Positions 33,290 through 40,635 of a stretch of DNA of 64,000 nucleotides are shown here, piece by piece; the stretch's first letter is position 1; each line of letters starts with the position of its first letter. The notes below the pieces were generated by a model. That model did not search any database, was not told where the DNA came from, and saw only the letters and a list, made by a program, of their open reading frames with translations. This DNA is from a virus: positions 1-64,000 of the IMG/VR virus record IMGVR_UViG_3300044961_000262, one strand, 5' to 3'. Both the position numbers and the translations under genes were made by a program.

Positions 33290-34027
33290 TTATTTTAAAT
33301 TATTTTCGATCCATTCTTTTGGTATATTAACACTGTTATAATAACCATCTCTACCATAATATAAAGTGTCTTTTTCATATTGATAAATTAATTCAATAAC
33401 TTCATCTCTACTCCAACTCTCTTTTACACTTGAAATATTAATAGTGTTATCTGGATTTATTTTTAATCTTATATCAATAGTAGATTCACCATCAGATAAT
33501 CCATAATTACCAACTGCATATTCTTCATATTCAACCATTACATCAGTAATAATATTACCTTTGTTATATTCATAAATATAATAGGCAATAAATAATTGTG
33601 GTATTTGAGGTAACTTAAACAATTTTGGTAGTTTTATATTTTCTGATTTACTACCAAACATATTTGTATCAAAACTATCAATACCATAAATTGAATTCGT
33701 AGTTAAAGAACTATCAGTTGTAGCTATTACTTTTTTGCAAAAATCTTTTTGTGTTGCTAAACCATTTAAAGAATCCGCTAACCAAATATCATCACCTGTA
33801 ACATCATTATCATAAGAAGATTTTACTTGCATTATATTATCTTCATTATATAATACCCAATCTCCTTCTTTAATTTCATCATCAGATAAAATGTAAAGAT
33901 GTTGATTAGTCCATGTATTACTTGGTGAATTTTGATTTTGTAATCCTCCTATTTCAAAACTTGTGTCCAAACAAATATTACTTGATTTATCAGTAGGTAA
34001 CATAATTATTTTACAGTGTTTTTTCAT
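33290..34027 (-). CDS. Hypothetical protein (245 aa)
   Basis: Not recognised by catalytic motif. The N-terminal half (LYILSDDEIKEGDWVLYNED, then CKKVIATTDSSL) matches a style of accessory protein seen widely in Bacteroidota phages and prophages. It is followed by a Leu/Pro-rich link and an acidic C-terminal domain ending IPKEWIENNLK. Confidence 0.6.
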   Translation of the reverse strand: MKKHCKIIMLPTDKSSNICLDTSFEIGGLQNQNSPSNTWTNQHLYILSDDEIKEGDWVLYNEDNIMQVKSSYDNDVTGDDIWLADSLNGLATQKDFCKKVIATTDSSLTTNSIYGIDSFDTNMFGSKSENIKLPKLFKLPQIPQLFIAYYIYEYNKGNIITDVMVEYEEYAVGNYGLSDGESTIDIRLKINPDNTINISSVKESWSRDEVIELIYQYEKDTLYYGRDGYYNSVNIPKEWIENNLK

Positions 34028-34059
34028 AATTGTTTTTTTTTTGAGTTAATTAGTAAATT

Positions 34060-34390
34060 TTACCCATCTGCATTTATAGAGGCTTTGGACTCTCAATGAT
34101 TAATCATTGGCTGCATTAATAAATCAGTAAACAATGGCGCAATCTTCGTCAAGACCGCTTATTTTCATTGTTTACCTACCTGTTTGTAGATGGTTCTGCC
34201 ATCGCAACATTAACTTTCATTAAGGAGCTACCTTAATTACTCGAAGGTCTTCTTCAAGTTTACTCGTAGAGCTGTTTTCCTTGCGCTAGGTTTTACAGAT
34301 ACTTGGATTACATGAAAATGCCATGTAGCAGGAACAATTAAATCCATACCCTATTCCTACTTTAAGGTATTTAAGACGGTTTAACTCACC
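34060..34390 (-). ncRNA. Structured non-coding RNA candidate (about 330 nt)
   Basis: A gene-free stretch with at least seven helices: 6 bp CAATGA/TCATTG (34094-34099/34104-34109); 10 bp GTAAACAATG/CATTGTTTAC (34127-34136/34166-34175) enclosing TCTT/AAGA; 5 bp GATGG/CCATC (34189-34193/34199-34203); 7 bp ATTAAGG/CCTTAAT (34219-34225/34231-34237); 8 bp ACTCGAAG/CTTCAAGT (34239-34246/34252-34259); 6 bp TACATG/CATGTA (34309-34314/34322-34327). The 8-bp helix has a C-A mismatch if read on the plus strand but a G-U pair on the minus strand, which favours a leftward RNA. It begins just after the 91-aa gene. No family recognised. Confidence 0.6.
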
Positions 34391-34399
34391 GACAGCTTT

Positions 34400-34675
34400 T
34401 TAATAAATATCTATTTCACAAGCATCAAATCCACAACAATATTCTCCTAAATGCTCTTCACCACAATTAGGACAAGTTTGTGAATTATTAAAATCTTGTG
34501 CAATATCACCTTTCAGTTTAAATTTAGTTACAGACTTACTATTATTCTGTTGTAACTTTTGGATATTGCGTAATAGCATCTTAAAAGCATTTCTAACATG
34601 GTTATTATCCATATCATCAACATTTATAAGATTGCCATTACGCATTTTCCAATAGACAGGCGAATTATCCTTCAT
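34400..34675 (-). CDS. Small protein with zinc-ribbon-like end (91 aa)
   Basis: Residues about 70-87 hold CPNCGEEHLGEYCCGFDAC, a CxxC...CC...C pattern likely to bind zinc. The N-terminal half (PVYWKMRNGNLINVDDMDNNHV) resembles that of the 88-aa protein at 28577 (ELIWKMKDGSLKPISELTDDEL), suggesting two related small families. Confidence 0.6.
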   Translation of the reverse strand: MKDNSPVYWKMRNGNLINVDDMDNNHVRNAFKMLLRNIQKLQQNNSKSVTKFKLKGDIAQDFNNSQTCPNCGEEHLGEYCCGFDACEIDIY

Positions 34676-34958
34676 AAGATTGATTTTTTAATGAATTTAA
34701 TTTAGATTCGTTTTTTAAATCAAGATATTTCTGATATTTAAGACAATCTAATTCATCAGTTAGTTCTGAAATTGCATAATTCCATTCTAAACGATATTGA
34801 TAATTATCTGAAACATCTTCAATATCTTCTAAAGATAATCTATTTTTACTTTTTAAATCTTTCAGTTCTTGCAATTCTTTTTCAACCTGTCTAATTCTTT
34901 CTTCTATATCAGAAGGAAAATAAGGTTGCATTTCATCGAAATACTTAGGCTTTTTCAT
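34665..34958 (-). CDS. Coiled-coil protein (97 aa)
   Basis: Residues 18-45 (IRQVEKELQELKDLKSKNRL) and 60-90 form charged amphipathic helices. No enzyme motif. Overlaps the zinc-ribbon-like gene by 11 bases. Confidence 0.55.
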   Translation of the reverse strand: MKKPKYFDEMQPYFPSDIEERIRQVEKELQELKDLKSKNRLSLEDIEDVSDNYQYRLEWNYAISELTDELDCLKYQKYLDLKNESKLNSLKNQSYEG

Positions 34959-34969
34959 TTTGTTTATTA

Positions 34970-35230
34970 TTTAAGTTTTACAACTAACTCTCAGCATAGT
35001 TGAACTCTGAATTTGAATAGTTTATTCTATTTTTCTGTTTCGATGCTCAATTACATCATCATCAGTATGAACAATAGTCCATAGACAGATATTATAAAAA
35101 TAACTCTCAACCATTAGGCTTTATGATTGAGAGTTATAGTTGCGAGTTCTCGCTGCAATTTACTGAGTTTACATGATCGTAGTTTTAAATTAACAAAATA
35201 AAGAAACAGTGTATCTATAAAGGTAGAGGT
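34970..35230 (-). other. Gene-free region with hairpins (weak ncRNA candidate)
   Basis: About 260 bases without a gene. The best helix is 10 bp TAACTCTCAA/TTGAGAGTTA (35101-35110/35127-35136) with an inner CAT/ATG pair; a short GCGA/TCGC hairpin follows (35142-35145/35150-35153). Less ornate than the two candidates at 32 and 34 kb. Confidence 0.4.
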
Positions 35231-35277
35231 TAATTACTCCTTTTTTGGTTCACCTTGTGGATTTTTACCACAGTAGC

Positions 35278-35673
35278 CTACACTATTTCTTTAACAATAG
35301 GAGCAACATTCATATACCTAATTTTAGGTCTACGATTGTTATTCCTTGCTACAGCTTCAATTTCCTTATTACTAAGGTTATTATCGCCATAGCTTCTTTC
35401 TAATTCATACTGATATACATCTTCAAGATAGCCTTTTTCTTGTTGATTCATATAGTTAATGAATTTTTCAGCATCAGAATCACGAATTAGATATAGAAAT
35501 TTATTTTCTCCATCTTCTTCGTAAACTGTTCTTCCTTCATTTAATCCCCAAAATGAACACATAATATATGGAGGTTCATCATTAGGAAATGTATGTTTGT
35601 GGATAATAGTATATCCTTTTACTTTTTGTCCAACATACGGAAATAACAAAAAGAGTTCTCTTGATTTGTTCAT
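35278..35673 (-). CDS. Hypothetical protein (131 aa)
   Basis: Not recognised. Aromatic-rich beta domain (FPYVGQKVKGYTIIHKHTFP) and an Arg/Asn-rich end. Just past the stop, another frame reads GYCGKNPQGEPKKE to a stop at 35234-35236, so the original C-terminus may have been longer. A perfect DnaA-box sequence (TTATCCACA on the minus strand, 35598-35606) lies inside the gene. Confidence 0.55.
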   Translation of the reverse strand: MNKSRELFLLFPYVGQKVKGYTIIHKHTFPNDEPPYIMCSFWGLNEGRTVYEEDGENKFLYLIRDSDAEKFINYMNQQEKGYLEDVYQYELERSYGDNNLSNKEIEAVARNNNRRPKIRYMNVAPIVKEIV

Positions 35674-35689
35674 TTTAATATTTTTTTTG

Positions 35690-35870
35690 AGTTTGAGCTA
35701 CCATTTATTTTAATTCTTTGGGAACATTAAGAATTTGTTTAAGTGTAAAAACAAAAAACCTTACTAAGTACGAAACTTTTCAGGTTTTATGACAAATCCG
35801 CGTGATTTGTTCAGACACGCTCATAATCAACAAGTTACATTGTTGAATTTAAAGTTTTACTTTAATTTTT
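35690..35870 (-). other. Gene-free region with hairpins
   Basis: About 180 bases without a gene. Two clear hairpins: ACAAATC/GATTTGT (35792-35798/35804-35810) and TCAACAA/TTGTTGA (35827-35833/35840-35846). Could be a small RNA or part of the adjoining repeat region. Confidence 0.4.
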
Positions 35871-35882
35871 ATATTAAACCAG

Positions 35883-35977
35883 TTAGCAAGTTTAGCAAAT
35901 TTAGCAATATTAGTAAGTACGAATAGTTAGCAACATTATCTGAAGACAATGTGCTAACTATGCTAACAATGCTAAAC
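35883..35977. repeat. Iteron-like 9-bp repeat cluster with opposing halves
   Basis: TTAGCAA occurs at 35883, 35892 and 35901, with a TTAGTAA variant at 35910, an exact 9-base period, and again at 35927. The opposite orientation, GCTAA, occurs at 35953, 35962 and 35971, again every 9 bases. The middle forms a hairpin (TTAGCAACATT with AATGTGCTAA). The element lies just beyond the end of a leftward gene and about 700 bases from the divergent promoter region. Iteron arrays of this type bind replication or partition proteins. Confidence 0.6.
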
Positions 35978-35989
35978 AACCTATTGTCC

Positions 35990-36328
35990 TTACATTTGGA
36001 CAATAAGTTGTGTGCCGAATACAGAAGCGGCTTTCGCAAATTCAGTTGCTGAACCTGCACCGTCAAACGATTTGAATTCCATAGATTGTTTCAAACGTGT
36101 AACAGTTTCGCCTTTAAGAAACAACGGTTTACCGTCTTTTAACGTTTTAGAGTCGTTTTGGGCTATAAATTTGTCGCCAACTTCGTTGATAACGATAGAC
36201 ACGATACGTGCTCCATTATTTGAAGTGTCGCCATTAGCCCAAACGGTTCCGTTAGGTGTTTCGATAGCGGTTTTGCCCAATTTTTCGATAAAACGTTGGG
36301 CAATAATTGGTTGATTTTCAAATTTCAT
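35990..36328 (-). CDS. Hypothetical first gene of the leftward module (112 aa)
   Basis: ATG at 36326-36328 (MKFENQPIIAQRFIEKLGKT) is chosen; a longer frame adds 17 hydrophobic residues. Beta-rich with ARIVSIVINEVGDKFIAQ and KGETVTRLKQSMEFKSF, suggesting a small OB- or beta-barrel fold. Codon use is more GC-rich than neighbours. Its position next to the divergent control region fits a very early protein; function unknown. Confidence 0.6.
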   Translation of the reverse strand: MKFENQPIIAQRFIEKLGKTAIETPNGTVWANGDTSNNGARIVSIVINEVGDKFIAQNDSKTLKDGKPLFLKGETVTRLKQSMEFKSFDGAGSATEFAKAASVFGTQLIVQM

Positions 36329-36419
36329 AATGATAGAATTAAAAGGTTGAAGAATAAGATACGGGTAACATCCCCGCAAAATTGGAGAGGGGGATCTTTG
36401 TATGACCTAGAACACATTC

Positions 36420-36653
36420 ACATATTTTTCTCAAAAAAAAAATTCCAAAAAAAAATTTTTAAAAAATAAGCATGTTCAAAACGCAAACATCTAACTCTCT
36501 GATAATCATTCAGAAACGTAACGAAAATTTGCTATATATATTCTCTATAATTTGACAAGATTTCTCTCTGAATATCAACAACTTAACACTTTCCTTTTTG
36601 AACATTGTTCATTTTATTAAATTTGTTCATATATTTGAACCGCAATAAAACAA
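36420..36653. promoter_or_regulatory. Divergent control region with A-tracts
   Basis: The region separates the leftward and rightward halves of the genome. It holds several runs of 5-10 A/T (36433-36468), expected to bend DNA, and is otherwise gene-free. Together with the repeat cluster at 35.9 kb it is the best candidate for an origin or transcription switch in this window. Confidence 0.55.
36597..36640 (+). promoter_or_regulatory. Rightward Bacteroidota-type promoter with TGAACA operators
   Basis: A -33 TTTG (36597-36600), 17 bases, and -7 TAAATTTG (36618-36625) match the Bacteroidota housekeeping consensus; a second -7 TATATTTG is at 36630-36637. Overlaid on them are a perfect 13-base palindrome TGAACATTGTTCA (36599-36611) and a dyad GTTCA-6-TGAAC (36625-36640). 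This is a typical repressor-operator layout in front of the first rightward gene. Confidence 0.6.
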
Positions 36654-37184
36654 ATGAGTAAACAAGTACCAGATTCCATTAAACAAGCTAAATCTCCTTT
36701 TATTCAGGAGCTTAAAATACCTGTATTTAATAAACAGGTATCTGAAGATTTAGCCGTTATGGATAGATTAAGTGTTGAAAATGATGTAGTTATCTCTTTA
36801 GGAGCAACTCATACTATCAAAAGAGGATACGTTATTGAAAAGGATAGAAAAGTAAATCTTTATTATGAAAATGATGGTGAAGATCTTAGACCCGCATATT
36901 CTTCTTTATCTAAAGAAGGTAGAATGTTATTAGAGTATATACTATTATATTGTCTTAGGGAAAATAAATTGTACTGTTACATTGATTTTAAAGACTTTAT
37001 GGAAAAGTATAATGTGTTTTCTAGAACTACGGTGTGGTCATCTAAAAAAAATCTTATAGATCATATATTTATTGCTCCAACTTCTCATAACGGATGGTAT
37101 TGGATTAATCCTAAATATATGTTTAAAGGATATAGAACTAAGGTTTACGAATTACAAGATAACCTTAAAATTAAAGAAGTGTAA
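36654..37184 (+). CDS. Winged-helix replication/regulatory protein (176 aa)
   Basis: First gene of the rightward module. Residues about 85-165 form a winged helix of the type seen in plasmid replication initiators (LSKEGRMLLEYILLYCL, then SSKKNLIDHIFIA and the wing GWYWINPKYMFKGYR). The N-terminal half is an extended linker. It may bind the palindromes just upstream; that is inference. Confidence 0.6.
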   Translation: MSKQVPDSIKQAKSPFIQELKIPVFNKQVSEDLAVMDRLSVENDVVISLGATHTIKRGYVIEKDRKVNLYYENDGEDLRPAYSSLSKEGRMLLEYILLYCLRENKLYCYIDFKDFMEKYNVFSRTTVWSSKKNLIDHIFIAPTSHNGWYWINPKYMFKGYRTKVYELQDNLKIKEV

Positions 37185-37202
37185 ATTATAATAAGAAAAA
37201 AT

Positions 37203-37613
37203 ATGAAAGAAAGAGAAAAATTAGCAGTAGACAAAGAAGGAAATTTAATTCCTACCGGTCAAAAACAAATATCAATTGATGACATTAATGAATTACAAGA
37301 ATGTAATTACGTTCCTTATGGACATGAAACACTATTACAAATGTTATCGACTAAAGAACAGGTAACTCAATCGGGTATTATTTTACCTAAAACTGAAAGA
37401 GGTGAAATTAAAGCGATTGTAGCTGCAACCAATGAACATTCTGGATTAACTAGAGGTCAAGTAGTTAGATTAGACGGAATGATGTTTGGACAAACGGGTG
37501 TTTGGATTGATTATATTGAAGGTAAACCTTTTACTCAGGTACCTAATCATTTCATTAAAGGAGTTTATCAAGGAATTAATTTAAGTAATTGGAAAAACAA
37601 TGAACATAACTGA
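37203..37613 (+). CDS. GroES-like co-chaperonin candidate (136 aa)
   Basis: Residues about 35-110 follow the GroES beta-barrel order: YVPYGHETLLQML, a mobile-loop-like VTQSGIILPKTERGEIKAIV, then RGQVVRLDG. The SGIILP segment matches the GroEL-binding mobile loop of GroES. Phage GroES-like proteins (T4 gp31 type) help fold capsid proteins. It is upstream of the capsid genes. Divergent, so moderate confidence. Confidence 0.55.
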   Translation: MKEREKLAVDKEGNLIPTGQKQISIDDINELQECNYVPYGHETLLQMLSTKEQVTQSGIILPKTERGEIKAIVAATNEHSGLTRGQVVRLDGMMFGQTGVWIDYIEGKPFTQVPNHFIKGVYQGINLSNWKNNEHN

Positions 37614-37857
37614 AGAATCTAAAGAGTTTGAAACTCCTCAAGTAGAAAGTATTCAAGAAGCAATTGAAGCTCTTAAACAAACAGGTAATGTTTTTAAAAC
37701 AATTAATGTTGGAAATGAAGAAGTTAGATTGTTTCAATCTTATTCAAATCAAAGATTACCTGAAGAATCTTATTATGAATATAAAATTAGACAGTATATT
37801 ATGAAAGAAAGCCTTAAATCTCATAAACGCAATGGGTACTCTGGTAGTAACGTATGA
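37600..37857 (+). CDS. Hypothetical protein (85 aa)
   Basis: Not recognised. Helical, acidic start (EFETPQVESIQEAIEALKQ) and a basic end. Overlaps both neighbours by 14 and 26 bases. Confidence 0.55.
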   Translation: MNITEESKEFETPQVESIQEAIEALKQTGNVFKTINVGNEEVRLFQSYSNQRLPEESYYEYKIRQYIMKESLKSHKRNGYSGSNV

Positions 37858-37990
37858 GTTTAATGAATTAAGTGAGTTATTAGTAGGTACAGAGAGATAT
37901 AAATCTTTGTACCGAACTAATAATTTAACTTTCAATTATCAAATGTTTATTGGTAATAATAAATTTATAAGTATTTTTGTACTGAAATGA
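37832..37990 (+). CDS. Very small protein (52 aa)
   Basis: ATG at 37832-37834 inside the end of the previous gene; stop TGA 37988-37990 overlaps the next ATG as ATGA. Reads MGTLVVTYEFNELSELLVGT then aromatic/Asn-rich sequence. The coupled junction and the otherwise empty gap support a real gene. Confidence 0.6.
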   Translation: MGTLVVTYEFNELSELLVGTERYKSLYRTNNLTFNYQMFIGNNKFISIFVLK

Positions 37991-38241
37991 ATCAAAGGAA
38001 TATACTATTTACAACAAACTATGCTGTATATTATGATAGTTGGGTTAAAGTTCCTTCTGAAGGAAGACCTAAAGGTTTTTTCGATACTTACACAAGAAAA
38101 GATTATACAATTAATGTTACTTCTGGCGAATTCTATCTATTATTAGAAATAATAGATTCTAAAAATAAAGTTGTTTTTAAAGGAACAGTTAGAACGATTC
38201 CGGATTACATAAAGTTAAAAAGAAAATTAAAATGGATTTAA
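37987..38241 (+). CDS. Hypothetical protein (84 aa)
   Basis: Not recognised. Beta-rich (ILFTTNYAVYYDSWVKV, YTINVTSGEFYLLLEI) with a basic end. Overlaps the HU-like gene by 10 bases. Confidence 0.55.
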   Translation: MNQRNILFTTNYAVYYDSWVKVPSEGRPKGFFDTYTRKDYTINVTSGEFYLLLEIIDSKNKVVFKGTVRTIPDYIKLKRKLKWI

Positions 38242-38525
38242 AACAATTAAATAGTGAATTTGTTAAGTTAGCTCGTAAACATGAATTAACTGTAAGTCAA
38301 ATTAAATTAATTTATAATCACCAGTTTAAGCTTATTATGAATAAAATTCATGAAGATTTTGAAAAACCGATTAACGAAAGAGATTCTATTAAATTGAGAG
38401 GATTGGGTACTTTAAAATTTAATCCATATCTTGCGAAACGAATAACAGAAAAAAAAGATAATTATGAACAAAAAATTTTATTTAAAGGCTCTTCCGAAAA
38501 TGGAAACGGAGCTGAATCTAATTAA
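38232..38525 (+). CDS. HU/IHF-like DNA-bending protein
   Basis: HU-family pattern: helices (SQIKLIYNHQFKLIMNKI), then the GLGTLKFNPYLAKR strand-loop near residues 57-70, equivalent to the GFGTF...R part of HU/IHF. The protein is 97 residues, as in the family. crAss-like phages carry IHF-like proteins in this part of the genome. It may assist packaging, replication or nucleoid organisation. Confidence 0.7.
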   Translation: MDLKQLNSEFVKLARKHELTVSQIKLIYNHQFKLIMNKIHEDFEKPINERDSIKLRGLGTLKFNPYLAKRITEKKDNYEQKILFKGSSENGNGAESN

Positions 38526-38700
38526 AACAATGATTGATGTTTTAATTTATGAAAAGAATGTAGCGGAAAATCCTAACATTGAAGTAATTAACATTGCTCA
38601 AAATACTATGAGAGAAACCGTTTTAAATATTAAAAAGGTTTTGTCTAATCCTAGTAAATATGATAATAGATTAACTCCCGAAGACGATTTATTATCTTAA
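38464..38700 (+). CDS. Hypothetical protein (78 aa, or 66 aa from ATG 38500)
   Basis: Not recognised. Helical with a conserved-looking NTMRETVLNIKKVLSNP. Two starts are possible: 38464, overlapping the HU-like gene by 62 bases, or 38500, overlapping by 26. Confidence 0.5.
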   Translation: MNKKFYLKALPKMETELNLIKTMIDVLIYEKNVAENPNIEVINIAQNTMRETVLNIKKVLSNPSKYDNRLTPEDDLLS

Positions 38701-38702
38701 TT

Positions 38703-39473
38703 ATGAAACAAAAAATTAAACGTCTATATTTCGATATAGAAATAAGTCCGAATGTTGTATATTCTTGGAATACAGGATACAACATAAAAATTGATCCTGA
38801 AAATATAGTAACTGAAAGAGCTATTATATGTATATGTTATAAATGGGAAGATGAAAAAAAAGTACACTACTTAACTTGGGATAAAGGGAATGATAAAAAG
38901 CTATTAAAAGAATTTATAGAAATAATAAATTCAGCGGATGAAGTTGTAGGTCATAATTCCGATAAATTCAATATTAAATGGGTAAGAACAAGATGTTTAT
39001 ATCATAGAATTCCGGCAATGCCTAAGTATAAATCTATTGACACATTAAAGCTTTCTAAAAGTCAATTTAAATTTAATTCTAATAAATTAGATTATATATC
39101 TAAATATTTAGGTTTCGGAGGTAAGATTAAAACGTCTTATGATTTATGGAAAAGAATAATGAATAATGATCAGAAAGCTTTAGATCAAATGGTTAGGTAT
39201 TGTAAAAAAGATGTTTTAATTTTAGAAGAAGTATATAAATCAATACAGCTATATTCTCCACATAAGACTCATGTAGGAGTTCATTTCGGAGGATATAAAT
39301 CGGATTGTCCTAAATGTGGCTCCGAAAAAGTTCATTCTAGAGGTTATTCTACAACAGCTGCCGGTACTATTAGCAGAAGATGTAATTGTAAAGATTGTAA
39401 TACTTGGTTTAGTGTACCCTTAACAACATTCAATAAAGAAAATAGAATTAAAAATAATGTCGCAAAAATATGA
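38703..39473 (+). CDS. RNase H-like 3'-5' exonuclease with C-terminal zinc ribbon
   Basis: DEDD-type nuclease (YprB/DnaQ-like): YFDIEIS (D, E of motif I), GHNSDKFNIKWV (motif II D), DTLKL and NKLDYISKYLG, then YCKKDV (motif III D). Residues about 208-240 are a zinc ribbon (CPKCG...CNCKDC). The combination suggests a structure-specific nuclease or a maturation enzyme of the packaging region; the target is unknown. Confidence 0.82.
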   Translation: MKQKIKRLYFDIEISPNVVYSWNTGYNIKIDPENIVTERAIICICYKWEDEKKVHYLTWDKGNDKKLLKEFIEIINSADEVVGHNSDKFNIKWVRTRCLYHRIPAMPKYKSIDTLKLSKSQFKFNSNKLDYISKYLGFGGKIKTSYDLWKRIMNNDQKALDQMVRYCKKDVLILEEVYKSIQLYSPHKTHVGVHFGGYKSDCPKCGSEKVHSRGYSTTAAGTISRRCNCKDCNTWFSVPLTTFNKENRIKNNVAKI

Positions 39474-39754
39474 AATTTATTAAATTAGAAGTTCTTTATT
39501 CGTCAGTTAATGATGATGAAACGGATTCATATAAAAATGTATTAAAAGAAATAGGTGTAGATTCGGAAGAAGATGCTGTTTTTAAAACTACATATTTTAA
39601 TAATGAAAACTTTAAAGAAGAAATATTTTGTATAGCAGCAAGAAAGGATAATCCTGATAATTCAGTTATTGAATTTTTTGACGGTAAAAGTATAATTGTA
39701 AATGAAAAGCTTGAAAATTTAATTTTAAAATTAAATGATACCGAAACAGTTTAA
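39470..39754 (+). CDS. Hypothetical protein (94 aa)
   Basis: Not recognised. Alpha/beta with an acidic middle. Overlaps the exonuclease gene by 4 bases and the metalloprotease-like gene by 20. Confidence 0.5.
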   Translation: MKFIKLEVLYSSVNDDETDSYKNVLKEIGVDSEEDAVFKTTYFNNENFKEEIFCIAARKDNPDNSVIEFFDGKSIIVNEKLENLILKLNDTETV

Positions 39755-40058
39755 AATATTAAACCATACAATTGATGTAATATTCGACAATGAATATTGT
39801 TATCAGAAAAATGCTTTCGGTATATTTTTAGCAAATGAAAATAAAATAATATTAGCTGATAGCTATAGAACAAAGAAGCAATGGAGAAAATATAAACCTG
39901 AAATTGTAGAACATGTCTTTCATCATGAAATGGTTCACGTAATATTGTATTATATGAATCATTCTCTTTTTGAAAATGAAGAATTTGTAGATAATTTTGC
40001 AGGATTATTAGCTCAAATAGAACAAACGAAAAAATATGAAATTAATGAAAGTAACTGA
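39735..40058 (+). CDS. Minimal zincin-like metalloprotease (107 aa)
   Basis: Contains HHEMVHVIL with the zinc motif H64-E65-x-x-H68 in a helix and a downstream helix with E/D residues (NEEFVDNFAGLLAQIE) that could give the third ligand. Similar small SprT/ImmA-like phage proteins are known. Position just before the terminase genes suggests a role in prohead processing or host-factor cleavage, but that is inferred. Confidence 0.65.
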   Translation: MIPKQFKILNHTIDVIFDNEYCYQKNAFGIFLANENKIILADSYRTKKQWRKYKPEIVEHVFHHEMVHVILYYMNHSLFENEEFVDNFAGLLAQIEQTKKYEINESN

Positions 40059-40635
40059 AGATCTTCAACTTGAAGTTCTTCCCGAAACAGTTTTAATACC
40101 GGAATTTAAAGATATAATTAAAAAAAATAAAACAGTCGATGGAGCTAAAAAAGATTTTGCTTATATTTATCATATGGCTAATCATGATGGTCCTTATTCA
40201 AGTTATCCAATTCAAGAACGACAACAAAGATTAGCTAATGATTTATATTTAGATCACACTTGGGTTCCTGACGAATACATTAATAAAGCCATTGAAAAAT
40301 ATAAAGAGTTAAATAATAGTCCTTCAACTAAAGCTTTGACTACTATTATTAATGCCATGTATAAAACTAATAAAATAGTAGATACGCTTATTAATGAGAT
40401 AGAACAGAACTTAGCAGATAATAAACATAAAGTTGGTATTAATAACAAAAGAGGTCAAGTTGTTTCAGGTATTGAATTAATGCTCAACGACTTAACGGCT
40501 TTAATGAAAGCTTCTAAAGAAGTTCCGAATCTTATAGATCAATATGAAAAGTTACAAGATAAATTAATGAAAGAAAAAATGGAAGCCGCTTCCAAATTTA
40601 GAGGAGGAGCTTCGATAAGTGAATTTGAAAGATAA
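40036..40635 (+). CDS. Candidate small terminase subunit (199 aa)
   Basis: No motif proves function, but it lies directly upstream of the large terminase gene with a 1-base overlap, is 199 residues and mainly helical, with a C-terminal coiled coil (LIDQYEKLQDKLMKEKMEAA). This fits a small terminase or packaging-recognition protein. The start could be ATG 40036 or 40045. Confidence 0.5.
   Translation: MKLMKVTEDLQLEVLPETVLIPEFKDIIKKNKTVDGAKKDFAYIYHMANHDGPYSSYPIQERQQRLANDLYLDHTWVPDEYINKAIEKYKELNNSPSTKALTTIINAMYKTNKIVDTLINEIEQNLADNKHKVGINNKRGQVVSGIELMLNDLTALMKASKEVPNLIDQYEKLQDKLMKEKMEAASKFRGGASISEFER

Noticed and set aside
34040-34395. RNase P RNA or group I/II intron
   Set aside because: None of the diagnostic core sequences of those RNAs could be found, and the flanking genes are not interrupted.
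35598-35606. DnaA box TTATCCACA as an origin by itself
   Set aside because: A single 9-mer inside a gene is expected by chance in 64 kb; kept only as minor support for the repeat cluster.
35869-36066. 65-codon leftward frame with LLNLLNLL repeats
   Set aside because: Produced by the 9-base TTAGCAA/GCTAA repeat cluster and overlaps the end of a better gene.
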